A DNA stretch of 64,000 nt from Stomoxys calcitrans (GCF_963082655.1 NC_081552.1:97143592-97207591); one strand, 5' to 3'. Positions 12,444-25,480 are shown, counted from the stretch's first letter. Program-made: numbers and translations. The notes: generated by a model from the sequence alone, not told the origin.

Positions 12444-13921
12444 AACAAGTAATAGCGTGCTAAGTTCGGCCGGGCCGAATCTTATATACCCTCCACCATG
12501 GATCGCATTTGTCGAGTTCTTTTCCCGGAATCTCTTCTTAGGCAAAAAAGGATATAAGAAAAGAGTTGCTCTGCTATTAAAACGATATCAAGATATGGTC
12601 CGGTTCGGACCACAATTAAATTATATGTTGGAGACCTGTGTAAAATTTCAGCCAATTCGTATAAGAATTGCGCCCATTGGGGCTCACGAAGTAAATAGAG
12701 AGAGCGATTTATATGGGATCTGTATCGGGCTATAGACCGATTCACACCATAATAAACACGTTTGTTGATGGTCATGAGAGGATCCGTCGTACAAAATTTC
12801 AGGCATATCGGATAATAATTGCGACCTCTAGGGGTCAAGAAGTCAAGATCCCAGATAGGTTTATATGGCAGCTATATCAGGTTATGAACCGATTTGAACC
12901 TTATTTGACACAGTTGTTGAAAGTAAAAATAAAATACGTCATGCAAAATTTCAGCCAAATCGGATAGGAATTGCGGCCTCTAGAAGCTCAAGAAGTCAAA
13001 TCCCCAGATCTGTTTATATGACAGCTATATCAGGTTATGGACCGATTTCAACCATACTTGGCACAGTTATTGGATATCATAACGAAATATTTCGTGCAAA
13101 ATTTCATTTCAATCGGATGAGAACTCTAGAGGCTCAAGAAGTCAAGACCCCAGATCGGTTTATATGGCAGCTATATCAGGTTATGGACCGATTTGAACCA
13201 TACTTGGCACAGTTGTTGGATATAATAACAAAACACGTCGTGCAAAATTTCATTTTAATCGGATAAGAATTGCGCACTCTAGAGACTCAAGAAGTCAAGA
13301 CCCAAGATCAGTTTATATGGCAGCTGTATCAGGTTATGAACCGACTTCAACCATACTTGGCACAGTTGTTGGATATAATAACGAAACACGTCGTGCAAAA
13401 TTTCATTCCAATCGGATAAGAATTGCGCCTTCTAGAGGCTCAAGATGTCAAGACCCAAGATCGGTTTATATGGCAGCTATCCCAGGTTATGGACCGATTT
13501 GTATCATACTTGGCACAGTTGTTGGATACTATAAAAAAACACGTCGTGCAAAATTCTTCCCAATCGGATAAGAAATGCGCAATCTAGAGGCTCAAGAAGT
13601 CAAGACCCAAGATCAGTTTATATGGCAGCTATATCAAAACATGGACCGATATGGCCCATTTAAAATACCAACCGACCTACACTAATAAGAAGTATTTGTG
13701 CAAAATTTCAAGCGGCTAGCTTAACTCCTTCGGAAGTTAGCGTGCTTTCGACAGACAGACGGACGGACGGACAGACGGACGGACATGGCTAGATCGACAT
13801 AAAATGTCACGACGATCAAGAATATATATACTTTATGGGGTCTCAGACGCATATTTCGAGTAGTTACAAACAGAATGACGAAATTAGTATACCCCCCATC
13901 TTATGGTGGAGGGTATAAAAA
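12444..13921 (-). mobile_element. HINE family B
   Basis: Full-length copy just past the taaataaaa 3' end of the CR1-like LINE. Left edge aacaagtaatagcgtgc with intact hairpin; GTCY tract near 13755-13785; right edge ATGGTGGAGGGTATAAAA. The open frames across its 153-bp repeats carry a stop in every unit and are not genes. Confidence 0.85.
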
Positions 13922-14259
13922 TATGCATTTTTGGAGCCAAGTGCGTTGGGGTACGCCCTAAAGCACCCCCTAAGCTGAACTTCATTTTCGTTGGGAATAA
14001 AGAACGAATTTGACACCTCCACTTTTTTGGAGAAACTTTTTTAAATGACCATACATGGCTTGTACCTCGCAAATGTCGCCAACATTAAGAGGGGAGAAAA
14101 ACTGCTTTGTTCGATGTTCTCGCCAGGATTCGAACGCGTTCAGCGTCACAGACTACAATGGCACGAATTCGATATCCGCATTCAGGGCGAAGTGTCGCCA
14201 CCGTAAAAAGATAGTAGAGAGTTAAAGAAGGCGCAGCGGAGCGGGCCCGGTTCGGCTAG
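13922..14259 (+). mobile_element. Helitron-like family C, 3' piece containing a SINE relic
   Basis: Ends GGAGCGGGCCCGGTTCGGCTAG at 14259, directly followed by the TCTTATATATA start of the next family C copy. A minus-strand SINE relic lies inside, close to the end. Confidence 0.6.
14040..14215 (-). mobile_element. SINE relic inside family C
   Basis: The reverse complement contains GACGCTGAACGCGTTCGAATC (B box) and CTGGCGAGAAC, matching the SINE at 11996. The A-box side is replaced by a different head (gcggatatcgaattcgtgcc) that also appears at 15840, so the relic was altered before being copied. Confidence 0.6.
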
Positions 14260-15939
14260 TCTTATATATATAATTCAATTTGTTTTTATTTGTTTGTCGG
14301 GTTGTTTGTTTTTTTCGTATAGACTCAAAAAACTGAACCGATTACCTTGAAATTTTCATAGATTGTGTTAGTTGGTCTGGAAGGAAACATACGCTATATA
14401 ATATTTTGATATCAGAAGGGGGGCGGACTCCCTTACCCCAAAATTACCACCAAAAATAAAAGTGGACCGATCGAGGCAATATTGATCTCAAATGAAAGGT
14501 ATTCAAGAGTAGAGTACGAATTCTATATTAAAAATTGGGTCTTAGTAATTGGGGTGCCGCCCAGCCCCAAAACCCTTTAAAATAGGTTTATTTGACGACC
14601 ATGACAATATGGGACTCAAATGAAAGGTATTCGGGAGGAGATTAAGAATCTGGTCAGGAAGTAGGAGTAGGCTTCATAATTTATTGATAACGGAGAGGGA
14701 CCCAAATCAAAAGTGGACCGATAATGACAATATGGGTATCAAATGAAAAGTATGCGGGAATAGATAACGAATATGGCATACAAATTCATTACGAAGTATT
14801 GGGGGTCACCCTACCCCCACAAAAACGCTCAAAATGGGCACATTAGCCAACCACGGATATATGGGACTCTATTTGTTTGTTCCGTATACACTGAAAAACT
14901 ACAGAACCGATTTTATCGACATTTTCGCATAATGTGTAGGTTGGTCTGGAAGGAAATATAGGTTATATAATTTTTCGGTATCGGAAGGGGGAGGGAGCCT
15001 CCCCTCATACCAAAAACATAACCCAAACTGAAAAGTGGACTCATCGGGACAATATAGGTATCAAATAAAAGGTATTGGAGAGTAGAATACGAATATGGTA
15101 ATAAAATTTGAGTCTAAGTACCCGTCGGGCCTTCCCATCGGGCCTTCCCATCCCCAAAACTCCCCCAAACAGACATATTGGACGTTCATTTCAATATGGG
15201 GCTAAAATGAAAGGTATTCGGGAGTAGATTTCGAATCTGGCAAATAAAAAATACCCCCAAATAGGCATATTAGCCGACCAAATATGACATTAAAATTTGC
15301 GTTCAAGTTTAGGTGGCGCTTTTTCTTCTAAATATACATCAAATGGGTTAATTGACCCGTTATTACACTATGGAACTCAAATGAAAGGTATTTAAGAGTA
15401 GAAATCGAATTTGATATCCAATTTTGGAGCCAAGTGCCGGTGGCCGCCCCAGCCCCAAACGGTTCATATTTATCAGCCATGGCAATATGGGGTTCAGTTT
15501 AAAATGATTTGACACGAATTTTATATCCATATTTGAGTCAAAATGTCTGAGGTGCCATCCCTCCCCTAATGAGAACATTAACCTAAGAAAGAACATTACC
15601 ACCAGGAACCGAAAAGGGGCAAATTCCACACATCAATGAGTGCTTTCCGATTCAAGTTTAAATTCAATGATAAGGGACCTTTTTTTATAGCCGAGTCCGA
15701 ACGGCGTCCTGCAGTGCGACACCTCTTTTGGAAAATTTGAAAATGACCATACATGGCATTGTTGCCAACATTAGGAGGGAATAAACACGTCTGATGTTCT
15801 CGCAGGGATTCGAACGCGCTCAGCGTCATAGGCTACAATGGCACGAATTCGATATCCGCATTCGGGGCGAAGTGTCCCCACCCTAAATAGATATTAGATA
15901 GTAAATGAAGGCGCAGCGGAGCGGACCCGGTTCGGCTAG
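14260..15939 (+). mobile_element. Helitron-like family C, complete from TC to CTAG
   Basis: Begins TCTTATATATATAATTCAA directly after the previous CTAG and ends CCGGTTCGGCTAG at 15939. A block near 14868-14960 resembles the start region again (TTTGTTTGTTccgtatacac, GGTCTGGAAGGAAA), so the element is internally duplicated. A minus-strand SINE lies near its 3' end. Confidence 0.6.
15595..15893 (-). mobile_element. SINE relic inside family C, longer copy
   Basis: The reverse complement has the B box GCGTTCGAATCC, the CGGACTCGGCTATAAAAA segment and the AACTTGAATCGG segment of the SINE at 11996. It sits the same distance from the CTAG end as the relic at 14040. Confidence 0.65.
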
Positions 15940-16040
15940 ATGACAACAAAAGTCAATAATTTGCAAGCGTTGTTTGTTTGTGACAGGATTCATGGTTAAA
16001 TTATAGACCAAACTGAAGATGTTTGAAAGTGAAACAAAAC
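15940..16040 (-). pseudogene. Fragment of a mariner-type transposase N-terminus
   Basis: On the minus strand the translation reads MNPVTNKQRLQIIDFCCHLA, like the helix-turn-helix start of the mariner derivative at 29734-30188 (TNEQRLQIIEFYYQNQ). It is cut at the CTAG end of family C and has no catalytic domain. Confidence 0.5.
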
Positions 16041-16260
16041 ACGAAATCTGAACCGATTTCGACCAAAACCCGGGGGTATTGTGGAAATTGGAAAGGATAC
16101 CGTTCCGCAAAATTTTGAGAATATCGGTTGATAAATGAGCTTGCAAAGGCTCTAGGTGCATATATACGGGAGCTATATCTAAATCTGAGCCTATTTCTTT
16201 CAATTTCACCAGTAAAGTCGAGAGTCATAAGAGAACCTACGTTCACAAATTGTCAGCCTA
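16041..16260 (-). repeat. Divergent HINE central-repeat fragment
   Basis: Contains weakened versions of the central-repeat phrases: accgatttcgacc, gcaaaattttgagaatatcgg, tataaatgagct and tatacgggagctatatctaaat. Neither terminus is recognisable. Confidence 0.45.
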
Positions 16261-16655
16261 ATGCTATCTTGTTATATACGCCATTTTGTGCAATTGAGAA
16301 AAACGCATTTTAAGTTGGACCCTCAAACTGGTGCAAAAAGGATGAATGTTTTTTATGTTACCAATTCCATTTTTGGCTAAAATTTTGAAGCTTATCCAGT
16401 TAAAAAGATGCTTTATAGTCCATTTTCTAAAAATAGTTAATTGCAGTTTTGTTCCATATCCAATATTTTTTACCGATTTTATTTTGGGATTTTGTACTAC
16501 CTAGAACATAATGTGTACTAATATAGCATTGAAATAAAAATTTTCTACATAGAAGTTGTGTTCCACCTCCATTGTAGAATATTGTTATTTAAATAAAAAG
16601 AAATTATTTTAGTGAGTTTTTAATGAAGCAAATTGGATTTTTCTTACAAGAAAAA
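16261..16655. other. AT-rich stretch without recognisable feature
   Basis: No long open frame, no match to the other repeats of the window and no RNA gene seen. Confidence 0.5.
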
Positions 16656-16975
16656 ACTAATTAAATTAAGTCGGACCGAATATTGGATACTGGCCCAAGA
16701 CATTAAATTGGGAGGTATGTTTATGTAGCAGTTATATCCAACAATGTCCCGATACAGATTATATGCGGCAAGGATGTCCATGTGCTTTATACAGTTCTCG
16801 GCGAAATCGGATAATAAATAAGCCTTTAATGGGCGATGAATCTTTAATCAGTAGACCGATCTATATGGCAGGTATATCCAAATATGGTCTAATCTGGGCC
16901 ATATTGACATGGCTATCGAGGTGTCTAATAAAACTCACTGATCCAAAGTGCGGTAAAAAGGCGTAATAAATTCCA
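16656..16975 (-). repeat. Old decayed HINE family A copy
   Basis: The hairpin is reduced to agtcggaccgaata followed by ttggatactgg. Then come one central repeat (gcgaaatcggataataaata, atctatatggcaggtatatcc, taatctgggccatattgac) and a loose end. Much more diverged than its relatives, so probably an early insertion. Confidence 0.55.
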
Positions 16976-17947
16976 AGAATTTAAATTGGAATGTCACCGT
17001 ATATTGTGGACAAGGACGTAGCAAGGGGGTCTCGGAAAGACAAAACTACACTCTACATCCTCTCAATTTACAAAGAATTTAGATTTTTTAAAGAAAAAAT
17101 GAAATGAAATGATATGAAATCAGCGAGTTTTTTTTTTTTTTTGTTTTAAGCTCTATCACCTTCCTTCCTTCCTAAAAACGTCATACCTTCCTAAAGACTA
17201 CATTTCAGTGAATGTTTCTCTAGAAGGGAAAAAAAGTTTTTTTTAAAGAAATAATTTCAAAAAGAAAGACGAACTTTCACTAAAATTTGTAATTGAGGCA
17301 AAATTTCAATAAAATGTTTGAAATATATCTTTCAATAAATTTTTTTCTAAAGACAAAATTTTTATAAAACGTTTCTACACTCAAAAAAGTGGTTCGTCGA
17401 ATTAAATAAAAAACTTGTTCCTATTAATAAATCAATTGTAACATAATTTGGTTAAATTTTGCATAAAACAAGCAAAAATTGCAGTTGTTTAATAAATTTT
17501 ACAGATCATTAGTAAGTTGCAAATAGTTCATAAACATGAATTTGGTAAGTAATTCTAGTAATTCAACAAGTAAAATAATTCTAGACAACGCTTTTAGTAA
17601 CTCATGATAAAAGCTTTGTTGTTTTCAATTAAACTATCCGTAAGAACGATTTTCTTGAAGTTGAATAAAAATTCGGAAAATTTTTTTTCATAAAATTTCT
17701 TACATGTGAATAATTTTTGTGAAGCTAAAAAAAAGCACAAGTTTTAACTTACAATTTTGTTGACATAGAGTTGGTTTGAAAGATTATTTGACTGAACTAA
17801 GCGAAACCACAAACTTTCTAGGAATACCAAGATTCGCTTAATGTTATTACAAATTTCGTAATTTATCGTCTTATGCATTTAACATTTTTATTTAATTTGT
17901 TAAGCACATTTATTTGCATAAAATATTAAAAACTATGCATATTTTTT
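16976..17947. other. AT-rich stretch, no gene seen
   Basis: Poly(A/T) runs and imperfect repeats of the form ctaaagacaaaattttaataaa around 17230-17370. A cactcaaaaaagtg motif at about 17384 could be a transposon terminus, but I cannot find its partner. Confidence 0.4.
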
Positions 17948-18722
17948 TATACCCTCCACCATAGGATACTAATTTCGTCATTCTGTTTGTAACTACTCGA
18001 AATATTCGTCTTCGCGACCCCATAAAGTATATATATTCTTGATCGTCGCGACATTTTATGTCGATCTAGCCATGTCCGTCCGTGAAAATTTGTAATGTGT
18101 TGTTATTGTAAATGGGCAATATCATAACCTGATATAGCTATCATATAAACAGATCTGGGGTCTTGACTTCTTGAGCTTCTAGAGGGCGCAATTCCTATCC
18201 GATTTGGCTGAAATTTTGCATGACGTATTTTATTTTTACTTCCAACAAAAGTGTCAAATGAGGTTCAAATCGGTTCATAACCAGATATAGTTGGCATATA
18301 AACCGTTCTGGGATCTTGACTTCTTGAGCCTTTAGAGGTCGCAATTATTATCCGATTTGCCTGAAATTTTGTGCGGCGGATCCTGTCATGACCATCAACA
18401 CACGTGTTTATTATGGTCTGAATCGGTTTATAGCCCGATACAGCTCCCATATAAATCGATCTCTCTATTTTTCTTCTTGAGCCCCCAAAGGGCGCAATTC
18501 TTATTCGAATTGACTGACATTTTACACAGGTCTCCAACATATAATTTAATTGTGGGCCAAGCCGGACCATATCTTGATATCACTCTAATAGCAGAGCAAA
18601 TTTTTTCTTATATCCTTTTTTTGCCTAAGAAGAGATGCCGGGAAAAGAACTCGACAAATGCGATCCATGGTGGAGGGTATATAAGATTCGGCCCGGCAGA
18701 ACTTTGCACGCTTTTACTTGTT
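17948..18722 (+). mobile_element. HINE family B, short copy
   Basis: Starts TATACCCTCCACCATAGGATAC and ends with a hairpin (one arm mutated, GGCCCGGCAGAAC) plus ACTTGTT. The GTCY tract is shortened to GTCCGTCCGTG at 18074-18084, and only about two central repeats remain. Confidence 0.8.
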
Positions 18723-19572
18723 TTTTTTTTTTTCAATATGTCATTTTGTATTTTTCACATATGTATGTACATTTTTAAAGCATTCAAGCAATTATCTCTG
18801 GATGGAAATTTTAAAATTTGAAAAAAGCTCGAAAGTTTATGACTTAAAATTATAAAAGGTTTATGACTTGAAATTACAAAAGAGAATTAATATTTATATA
18901 GTCCTTCTATAACGAGTTCTCATTTACAAAGCAAAATCGGCTTGCATACATTTTGAATTTTCGAAAAATGTTAACATGTGCAACAAAAAAATTTCAGCAC
19001 GTGGCAATTTGTGGCATATATGTTTAGCGAAAAGGATAGTCCGTAGCGTTCACGCGCTGTTGGGTATCATTTCACAGGCAGTCTGATTCAAGTTTAAGCC
19101 CGGCCTTCCACAGACTGTCAAATTGTTTATTTTCCAATAAATACTTTAATATTTTTAAACCAGAGGCAACATATATTTATCGTGAATCGAAGCTAAACAA
19201 TATTTTAAAAAATCAATTTAATTTAGTTTCGAAATATTTGAAAAAATAAATAAAATAAACAATGACCTAATTCGCCAATTATTACTCTGCTGCAACTCCA
19301 AACAAAAAAAAAATAAATATTTCAGTTCTGATCGCGGTAGTGAACGAAAACATATTTAATCACTTCTTTAATTCGAATTACTAAGAGTAAACGGGATATA
19401 AATAAAATTTGGCGTTAAATTCAGTAAATTATAACTTTCAAAAATTTTTCTTTTCTTTTATCCAAAAATTAGATAAAACTGGATATAATGATTATCATTA
19501 TTTTAAAGTTCATTGAGATGATCCGTTAAGAAATAAAACTTACAGAATTAAGTTTTTGCACCAATTTTATTT
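18723..19572. other. AT-rich stretch, no gene seen
   Basis: Begins with a T-run after the HINE. A short segment at about 19085-19115 (gattcaagtttaagc) faintly resembles the SINE 3' half. No open frame of note. Confidence 0.4.
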
Positions 19573-20825
19573 GTTATACCCACCACCGAAGGATGGGGGT
19601 ATATTTATTTTGTCATTCCGTTTGCAACACATCGAGATATCCATTTCCGACCCTATAAAGTATATTTGTTCTTGATAAGCATAAAAATCTTAGACGATCT
19701 AGCCATGTCCGCCCGTCTGTCTGTTGAAATCACGCAACAGTCTTTAAAAATAGAGATATCGAGATGAAACTTTGCACAGGTTCTTTTTGTGCCCATCAGC
19801 AGATTAAGTTCGAAGATGGGCCTTATCGGACTATATCTTGACATAGCCCCCATATAGACCGATCCGCCGATTTAGGGTTTTAGGTCCATAAAAGCCACAT
19901 TTATTCTCCGATTTTGCTGAAATTTGGGACAGTGAGTTTTGTTAGGCCCTTCGACATCCTTCGTCAATTTGGCTCAGATCGGTCCAGATTTGGATATAGC
20001 TGCCATATAGACCGATCCTCCGATTTAGGGTCTTAGGCCATAAAAGCCACATTTATTATCCGATTTTGCTGAAATTTGGGACAGTGAGTTGTGTTAGGCC
20101 CTTAGACATTTTTCTTCAATTTGACCTTGATCGGTTCAGATTTGGATATAGCTGCCATATAGACCGAACTCTCGATTTAAGATTTTGGGCACATGAAAAG
20201 CGCATTTATTGCCCGATGTCGCCGAAATTTGGGACAGTGAGTTAAGTTATGCCCCTTGACAAACTTCTGCAATATGGTACAGATCAGGCCAGATTTGGAT
20301 ATAGCTGCTATATAGACTGATCTTTCGGGTTTGGGTTTTGGGACTATAAAAGGCGGATTTATTGTCCGATTTCGCTGATATTTGGGACAGAGCGTTGTGT
20401 TAGACTCTTCCACATTTTTCTGCAACTTAACTCAAATCGGTGCAGATTTGGATATAGCTGCAATGTAGACCGATCTCTCGATATAAGGTCTTGGCCCCAT
20501 AAAAGGCGCATTTATAATCCGATTTCGCTGAAATTTGACACAGTGACTTATGTTACGCTTTTCGACATCTGTGTCGTATATGGTTCAGATCAGTTTATTT
20601 TTAGATATAGCTACTAAAAAGACCAATATTTTGTTATACACAATTGAACAATAACTTGTACTTATTAGTATTTGGTCCAAATCGGAACATATTTCGATAT
20701 AACTGGGATGGGACATAAGGTATGCAATTTTCACCGGATTTTGATGGAAGGTGGTGTACATATATACCCGAGGTGGTGGGTATCCAAAGTTCGGTCCGGC
20801 CGAACCTAACGCCTTTTTACTTGTT
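19573..20825 (+). mobile_element. HINE family A
   Basis: Complete plus-strand copy: TATACCCACCACCGAAGGATG start, GTCY tract at about 19705-19722, central repeats about 153 bp apart, 3' hairpin ttcggtccggccgaa with one mismatch, and TTTTTACTTGTT end. Confidence 0.85.
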
Positions 20826-21253
20826 TTTATTTAACTTAATTTTCAGAAATTTTTAAAATAGCAGTAGGAAATGATATTTAACGCACTGACGGAATACTGA
20901 TCCTTGCCCAATGGATTTCCCACTAGTAATAAGAGACGAACATACACATATTTAATCGGTAAGTATGTATTAAATTGATCTGGAAAATCTAAATCGAATT
21001 TTTACTGTGAGAAGCAGCGAATTTATGGAACTTCTTGATATGGCAGTAACGGTTATAATCCTTTACGACTTATCTACAAATTGCAAAATTTGTCTAAATC
21101 GAATGTGAATTGAAAACCAAACAAATATTCAGCATTGTATATTTCAGTGCCAATATAAAAATAAAGTGATGGCTGAAAATAAGAAATTAAATGTTGTTTT
21201 GCAGTACAGTTTTGGCAATATGTTCGTTTAATTTTATTTGCAATAAAAATTTA
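20826..21253. other. Unassigned AT-rich sequence
   Basis: Does not match the repeat families here. Many stops in all frames. May be single-copy spacer between insertions. Confidence 0.35.
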
Positions 21254-21580
21254 AACAAGTAAAAAAGAGCTTAGTTCGGCCGGGCCGAATCTTACATACC
21301 CTCCACCATGGACCATTGCCAAGCTATTGGAGCTATATCAAGTTGTGCTCCGATAGAAATCGTACCCTTTAGGGGGTCATGCAGCAAAACTGGGAGATCT
21401 CCGATTTTATTATTTTATATAAGGATTCAGACCTTATTGGACACGTATGTTGAAGGTCATGGGAGAAGCCGTTGTACTACCAAATCGAATAAGAATTGCG
21501 CCCTTTAGAGACTTAAGAAACATAATCGGGAAATCGGTTTATATGGGAGTCATATCATGTTATGCACCGATTTAAACTAA
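21254..21580 (-). mobile_element. HINE family B, 5'-truncated
   Basis: Hairpin end aaacaagtaaaaaagagcttagttcggccgggccgaa followed by ACATACCCTCCACCATGGA and two diverged central repeats, then loss of similarity. The (GTCY)n and TATACCC start are missing. Confidence 0.7.
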
Positions 21581-22122
21581 AGAAAAAATTTTAATAGAAT
21601 TTATTCTAAAAAAAATTTTCAGTAACATTTTTTACAATAACAAAATTTCATACATATAATATTCGACAAAGACAACATTTTGCTGAGGCCAGAACCGCTT
21701 TAAAATTATTTTTCTTAAGGAGAAAAAAAACATTTTAATGAGTAAAAACAACACAATTAGTAAAAACAACATTGTAATGAAATTTTTTCTAAACAAATTT
21801 TAATAAAAATTTTCTAAAGACAACGTTTCACCGTAACATTCTTTAACACCAAAACTTCATCACGGGCCGGACCACCCTCGAAATTATTTTTAAAAGACAA
21901 CATTTCCTTAAAATTTTTTTTTCAAGAAATATTTTTATCAAATTTTTTCTAAAGGAAAAATTTTTATAAGAGGATTTAGACCATTGTTTAATGCTTTCTA
22001 TTCAAAGAATAGTATAGCAAAAACATTTTATAAGTCAGCAAAAAGTGTGTTGTTGCTAGAGGCATTTTACTAAAGCCGGACAATATCCTGCAATGGAATC
22101 TTAATAAGATTTTAAGACCAAC
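21581..22122. repeat. AT-rich degenerate tandem-like sequence
   Basis: Repeated phrases of the type ttttttctaaa(g)acaacattt and aattttaataaaa at irregular spacing of about 30-60 bp. No coding potential. A similar sequence lies at 17230-17370. Confidence 0.4.
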
Positions 22123-22712
22123 AAGTGAAAGCGTGCTAAGTTCGGCCGGGACGAATCTTATATACCCTCCACCGTGGATCGCATTTGTCGAGTTCTTTTA
22201 CCGGCATCTCTTCTTAGGCAAAACAGGATATAAGAAAAGATTTGCTCTGCTATTAGAGCGATATCAAGATATGGTCCGGTTTGGACCACAATTAGATTAT
22301 ATGTTGGAGACCTGTGTAAAATGTAAGCCAATTCGAATAAGAATTGCGCCCTTTGGGGGCTCAAGAATAAAACATAGAGATCGATTTATATAGGAGCTGC
22401 ATCGGGCTATGGACCGATTCAGACCATAATAAACACGTATGTTGATGGTCATGAAAGAATTCGTCGTACAAAATTTCAGGCAAATCGGATAATAATTGCG
22501 GCCTCTAGAGGCTCAAGAAGTCAAGATCCCAGATCGGTTTATATGACAGCTATATCAGGTTATGAACCGATTTGAATTATACTTGGCACAGTTGTTGGAT
22601 ATCATAACAAACCACGTCGTGCCAAAATTCATTCAAATCGGATAAGAATTGCGAACTCTAGAGGCTCTAGAAGTCAAGACCCAAGATCGGTTTATATGGC
22701 AGCTATAGCAGG
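22123..22712 (-). mobile_element. HINE family B, 5'-truncated
   Basis: Starts aacaagtgaaagcgtgc with hairpin TTCGGCCGGGACGAA (one mismatch) and about three central repeats, ending abruptly at 22712. The next 140 bp contain a short duplication, ttttaccaaacgtc twice in tandem (about 22724-22753). Confidence 0.75.
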
Positions 22713-22856
22713 CATAGTTTAATGCATTTTTACCAAACGTCTTTTACCAAACGTCGGATTTGCGATCGAATTTAATTAAGTCCAAAGAAGTATATAGCGC
22801 CATTATTTAATCACAATGTAGATGGTTCTTCGTAAAAATTGGTCAACTTACATATT

Positions 22857-23679
22857 TTTTTATACCCTCCACTATAGGATGGGGATGATATCCAACAAGT
22901 GTGCCATGTATGGTTTAAATCGGTTCATAACCTGATATAGCTGTCATATAAACCGATCTTGGGTCTTGACTTCTTGAGCCTCTAGAGGGCGCAATTCTTA
23001 TCCGATTTGAATGAATTTTTGCACGAAGTATTTTGTTATGATGTCCAACAACTGTACCAAGTATGGTTCAAATCGGTTCATAACCTGATACAGCTGTCAT
23101 ATAAACAGATCTGGGGACTTGATTTCTTGAGCTTCTAGAGGGCACAATTCCCATCCGATTTGGCTGAAATTTTGCATGACATATTATATTCCTACTTTCA
23201 ACAACTGTGTCGAATAAGGTTCAAATCGGTTCATAACCTTATGTAGCTGCCATACAAACCGATCTGGGATCTTGACTTCCTGAGCCTCTAGAGGTCGCAA
23301 TTATTATCCGATTTGCCTGAAATTTTGTACGACGGATTCTCTCATGACCATCAACATACGTGTTTATTATGGTCTGAATCGGTCTCTAGCCCGAAACAGC
23401 TCCCATATAAATCGATCTCTCTATTTAACTTCTTGAGCCCCTAAAGGGCGCAATTCTTTTTTCTAATTGGCTGACATTTTACACAGGTCTCCAACATATA
23501 ATTTAATTGTGGTCCAAACCGGACCCTATCTTGATATCGCTCTAATAGCAGAGCAAATCTTTTCTTTTATCCTTTTTTGCCTACGTAGAGATGCCGGGAA
23601 AAGAACACGACAAATGAGATCCATGGTGGAGGGTATATAAGATTCGGCCCGGCCGAACTTAGTACGCTTTTACTTGTTT
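22857..23679 (+). mobile_element. HINE family B lacking the GTCY block
   Basis: Start TATACCCTCCACTATAGGATGGGG is joined directly to a central repeat (atgatatccaacaag), so the TA-rich block and (GTCY)n are deleted. The 3' hairpin and TTTTACTTGTT are intact. Confidence 0.8.
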
Positions 23680-23710
23680 TAAATATTTTACATTTATAGT
23701 TGGTTAATGT

Positions 23711-25040
23711 TTATACCCACCACCGAAGGATGGGGGTATATTCATTTTGTCATTCCGTTTGCAACACATCGAAATATCCATTTCCGACCCTATAAAGTAT
23801 ATATTTTCTTGATCAGCGTAAAAATCTAAGACGATGTCCGTCCGTCTGTCTGTTGAAATCACGTTACAGTCTTTAAAAATAGAGATATTGAGCTGAAATT
23901 TTGCACAGATTTTTTTTTGTCCATAAGCAGGTTCGAAGATGGGCTAAATCGGACTATATCTTGATATAGCCCCCATATAGACCGATCCGCCGATTTAGGG
24001 TCTTAGGTCCATAAAAGCCACATTTATTATCCGATTTTGCTGAAATTTGAGACAGTGAGTTGTGTTAGGCCCATCGACATCCTTCGTCAATCTGGCTCAG
24101 ATCGGTCCAGATTTGGATATAGCTGCCATATAGACCGATCCTCCGATTTCGGGTCTTAGGCCCACAAAAGGCATATTTATTATCCGATTTTGATAAAATT
24201 CGAGACAGTGAATTGTGTTAGGTCCATCGACATCCTTCTTCAATTTGACCCAGATCGGCCCAAATTTGGATACAGCTGCCATATAGACCGATACTCCGAT
24301 TTAGGGTCTGAAGCCCATAAAAGCCACATTTATTATCCGATTTTTCTGAAGATTGGGACAGTGAGTTGTCTTAGGCCCTTCGACATCTGTCTTCAATTTG
24401 GCCCAGATTGGTTCAGATTTGGATATAGCTGCCATATAGACCGATTTCTTGATTTAAGGTTTTGGGCCCATAAAATGGTCATTTATTGTCCAATGTCGCT
24501 GAAATTCGGGACAGTGAGTTAAATTAAGCCGCTGGACATACTTTTGCAATATCGCACAGATCGGTCCAGATTTGGATATAGCTGCCATATAGACCGATCT
24601 CTCGATTTAAGCTTTTTGGGCCCATAAAAGAGGCATTTATTGTCCGATTTCGCTTAAATTTGGGACAGTGCTTTAACTTAGGCTCTTCGACATTTTAATG
24701 CAGCTTGGCCCAAATCGGTCCAGATTTGGATATAGCTGCCATGTAGACCGATATCTCGATTTAAAGTCTTGGCCCCATAAAATTCGCATTTATAATCCGA
24801 TATCACTGAAATTTGACAAAGTCTTATGTTAGGCTTTTCGACATCTGTGTCGTATGTGGTTCAGGTCGGTTTATTTTTAGATATATCTACTGTACTTATA
24901 AGTATTTGGTCCAAATCGGAACATATTTTAATATAACTTAAATGGGACATAATTTTTCACCGAATTTTGATGAAAGGCGGTTTACATATATACCCGAGGT
25001 AGTGGGTATCCCGGCCGAACTTAATGCCGTTTTACTTGTT
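23711..25040 (+). mobile_element. HINE family A with half a hairpin
   Basis: Complete start, GTCY tract at about 23837-23852 and many central repeats. Near 25005 the sequence runs gtgggtatcccggccgaac, so the left arm of the terminal hairpin is deleted. The end TTTTACTTGTT is kept. Confidence 0.85.
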
Positions 25041-25480
25041 TTAATTTGATTTCGTAAAATTTTTGGGAAATAGAAGTAATTTAAAACCAATAGACCGACA
25101 CATACAAAAACCTGATATAATGATAAAACTAGTTTAAAAGCAAATGAGAAAATTTCATCAAAATACTGAAGCTGATTCCCCGAAACTTTCACTATAAAAC
25201 TATGATATTCGCAAAGGCAACCATACTTTGAATGCTTTGAAAGAATAGGATAGGCCCATAAATAGCATGTTGACAATCGCTACAAAATTCAGCTCTGACT
25301 TCATAGCCAAATGTCACTGCCGATAAGTTAGTTAAGTGCATCCAAAGCGGCCACAATTTAAAAAAAGGAATCTTTATCAATTTCACAGTAACAGAAAAAT
25401 TTTGGCAAATTCTGATTTTGAAAAAATGTGGGGTGGGCCCCACCCCCAAAATAAACTCCTGGCTACGTCCTTGATGGAAG
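25041..25480. other. Unassigned sequence
   Basis: Longest minus-strand frames (about 85-110 codons) show no recognisable domain. A GC-rich palindromic phrase ggggtgggccccaccccc at about 25430-25447 stands out. The last bases (aactcctggctacgtccttg) look like a repeat end, but no partner is seen. Confidence 0.35.
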
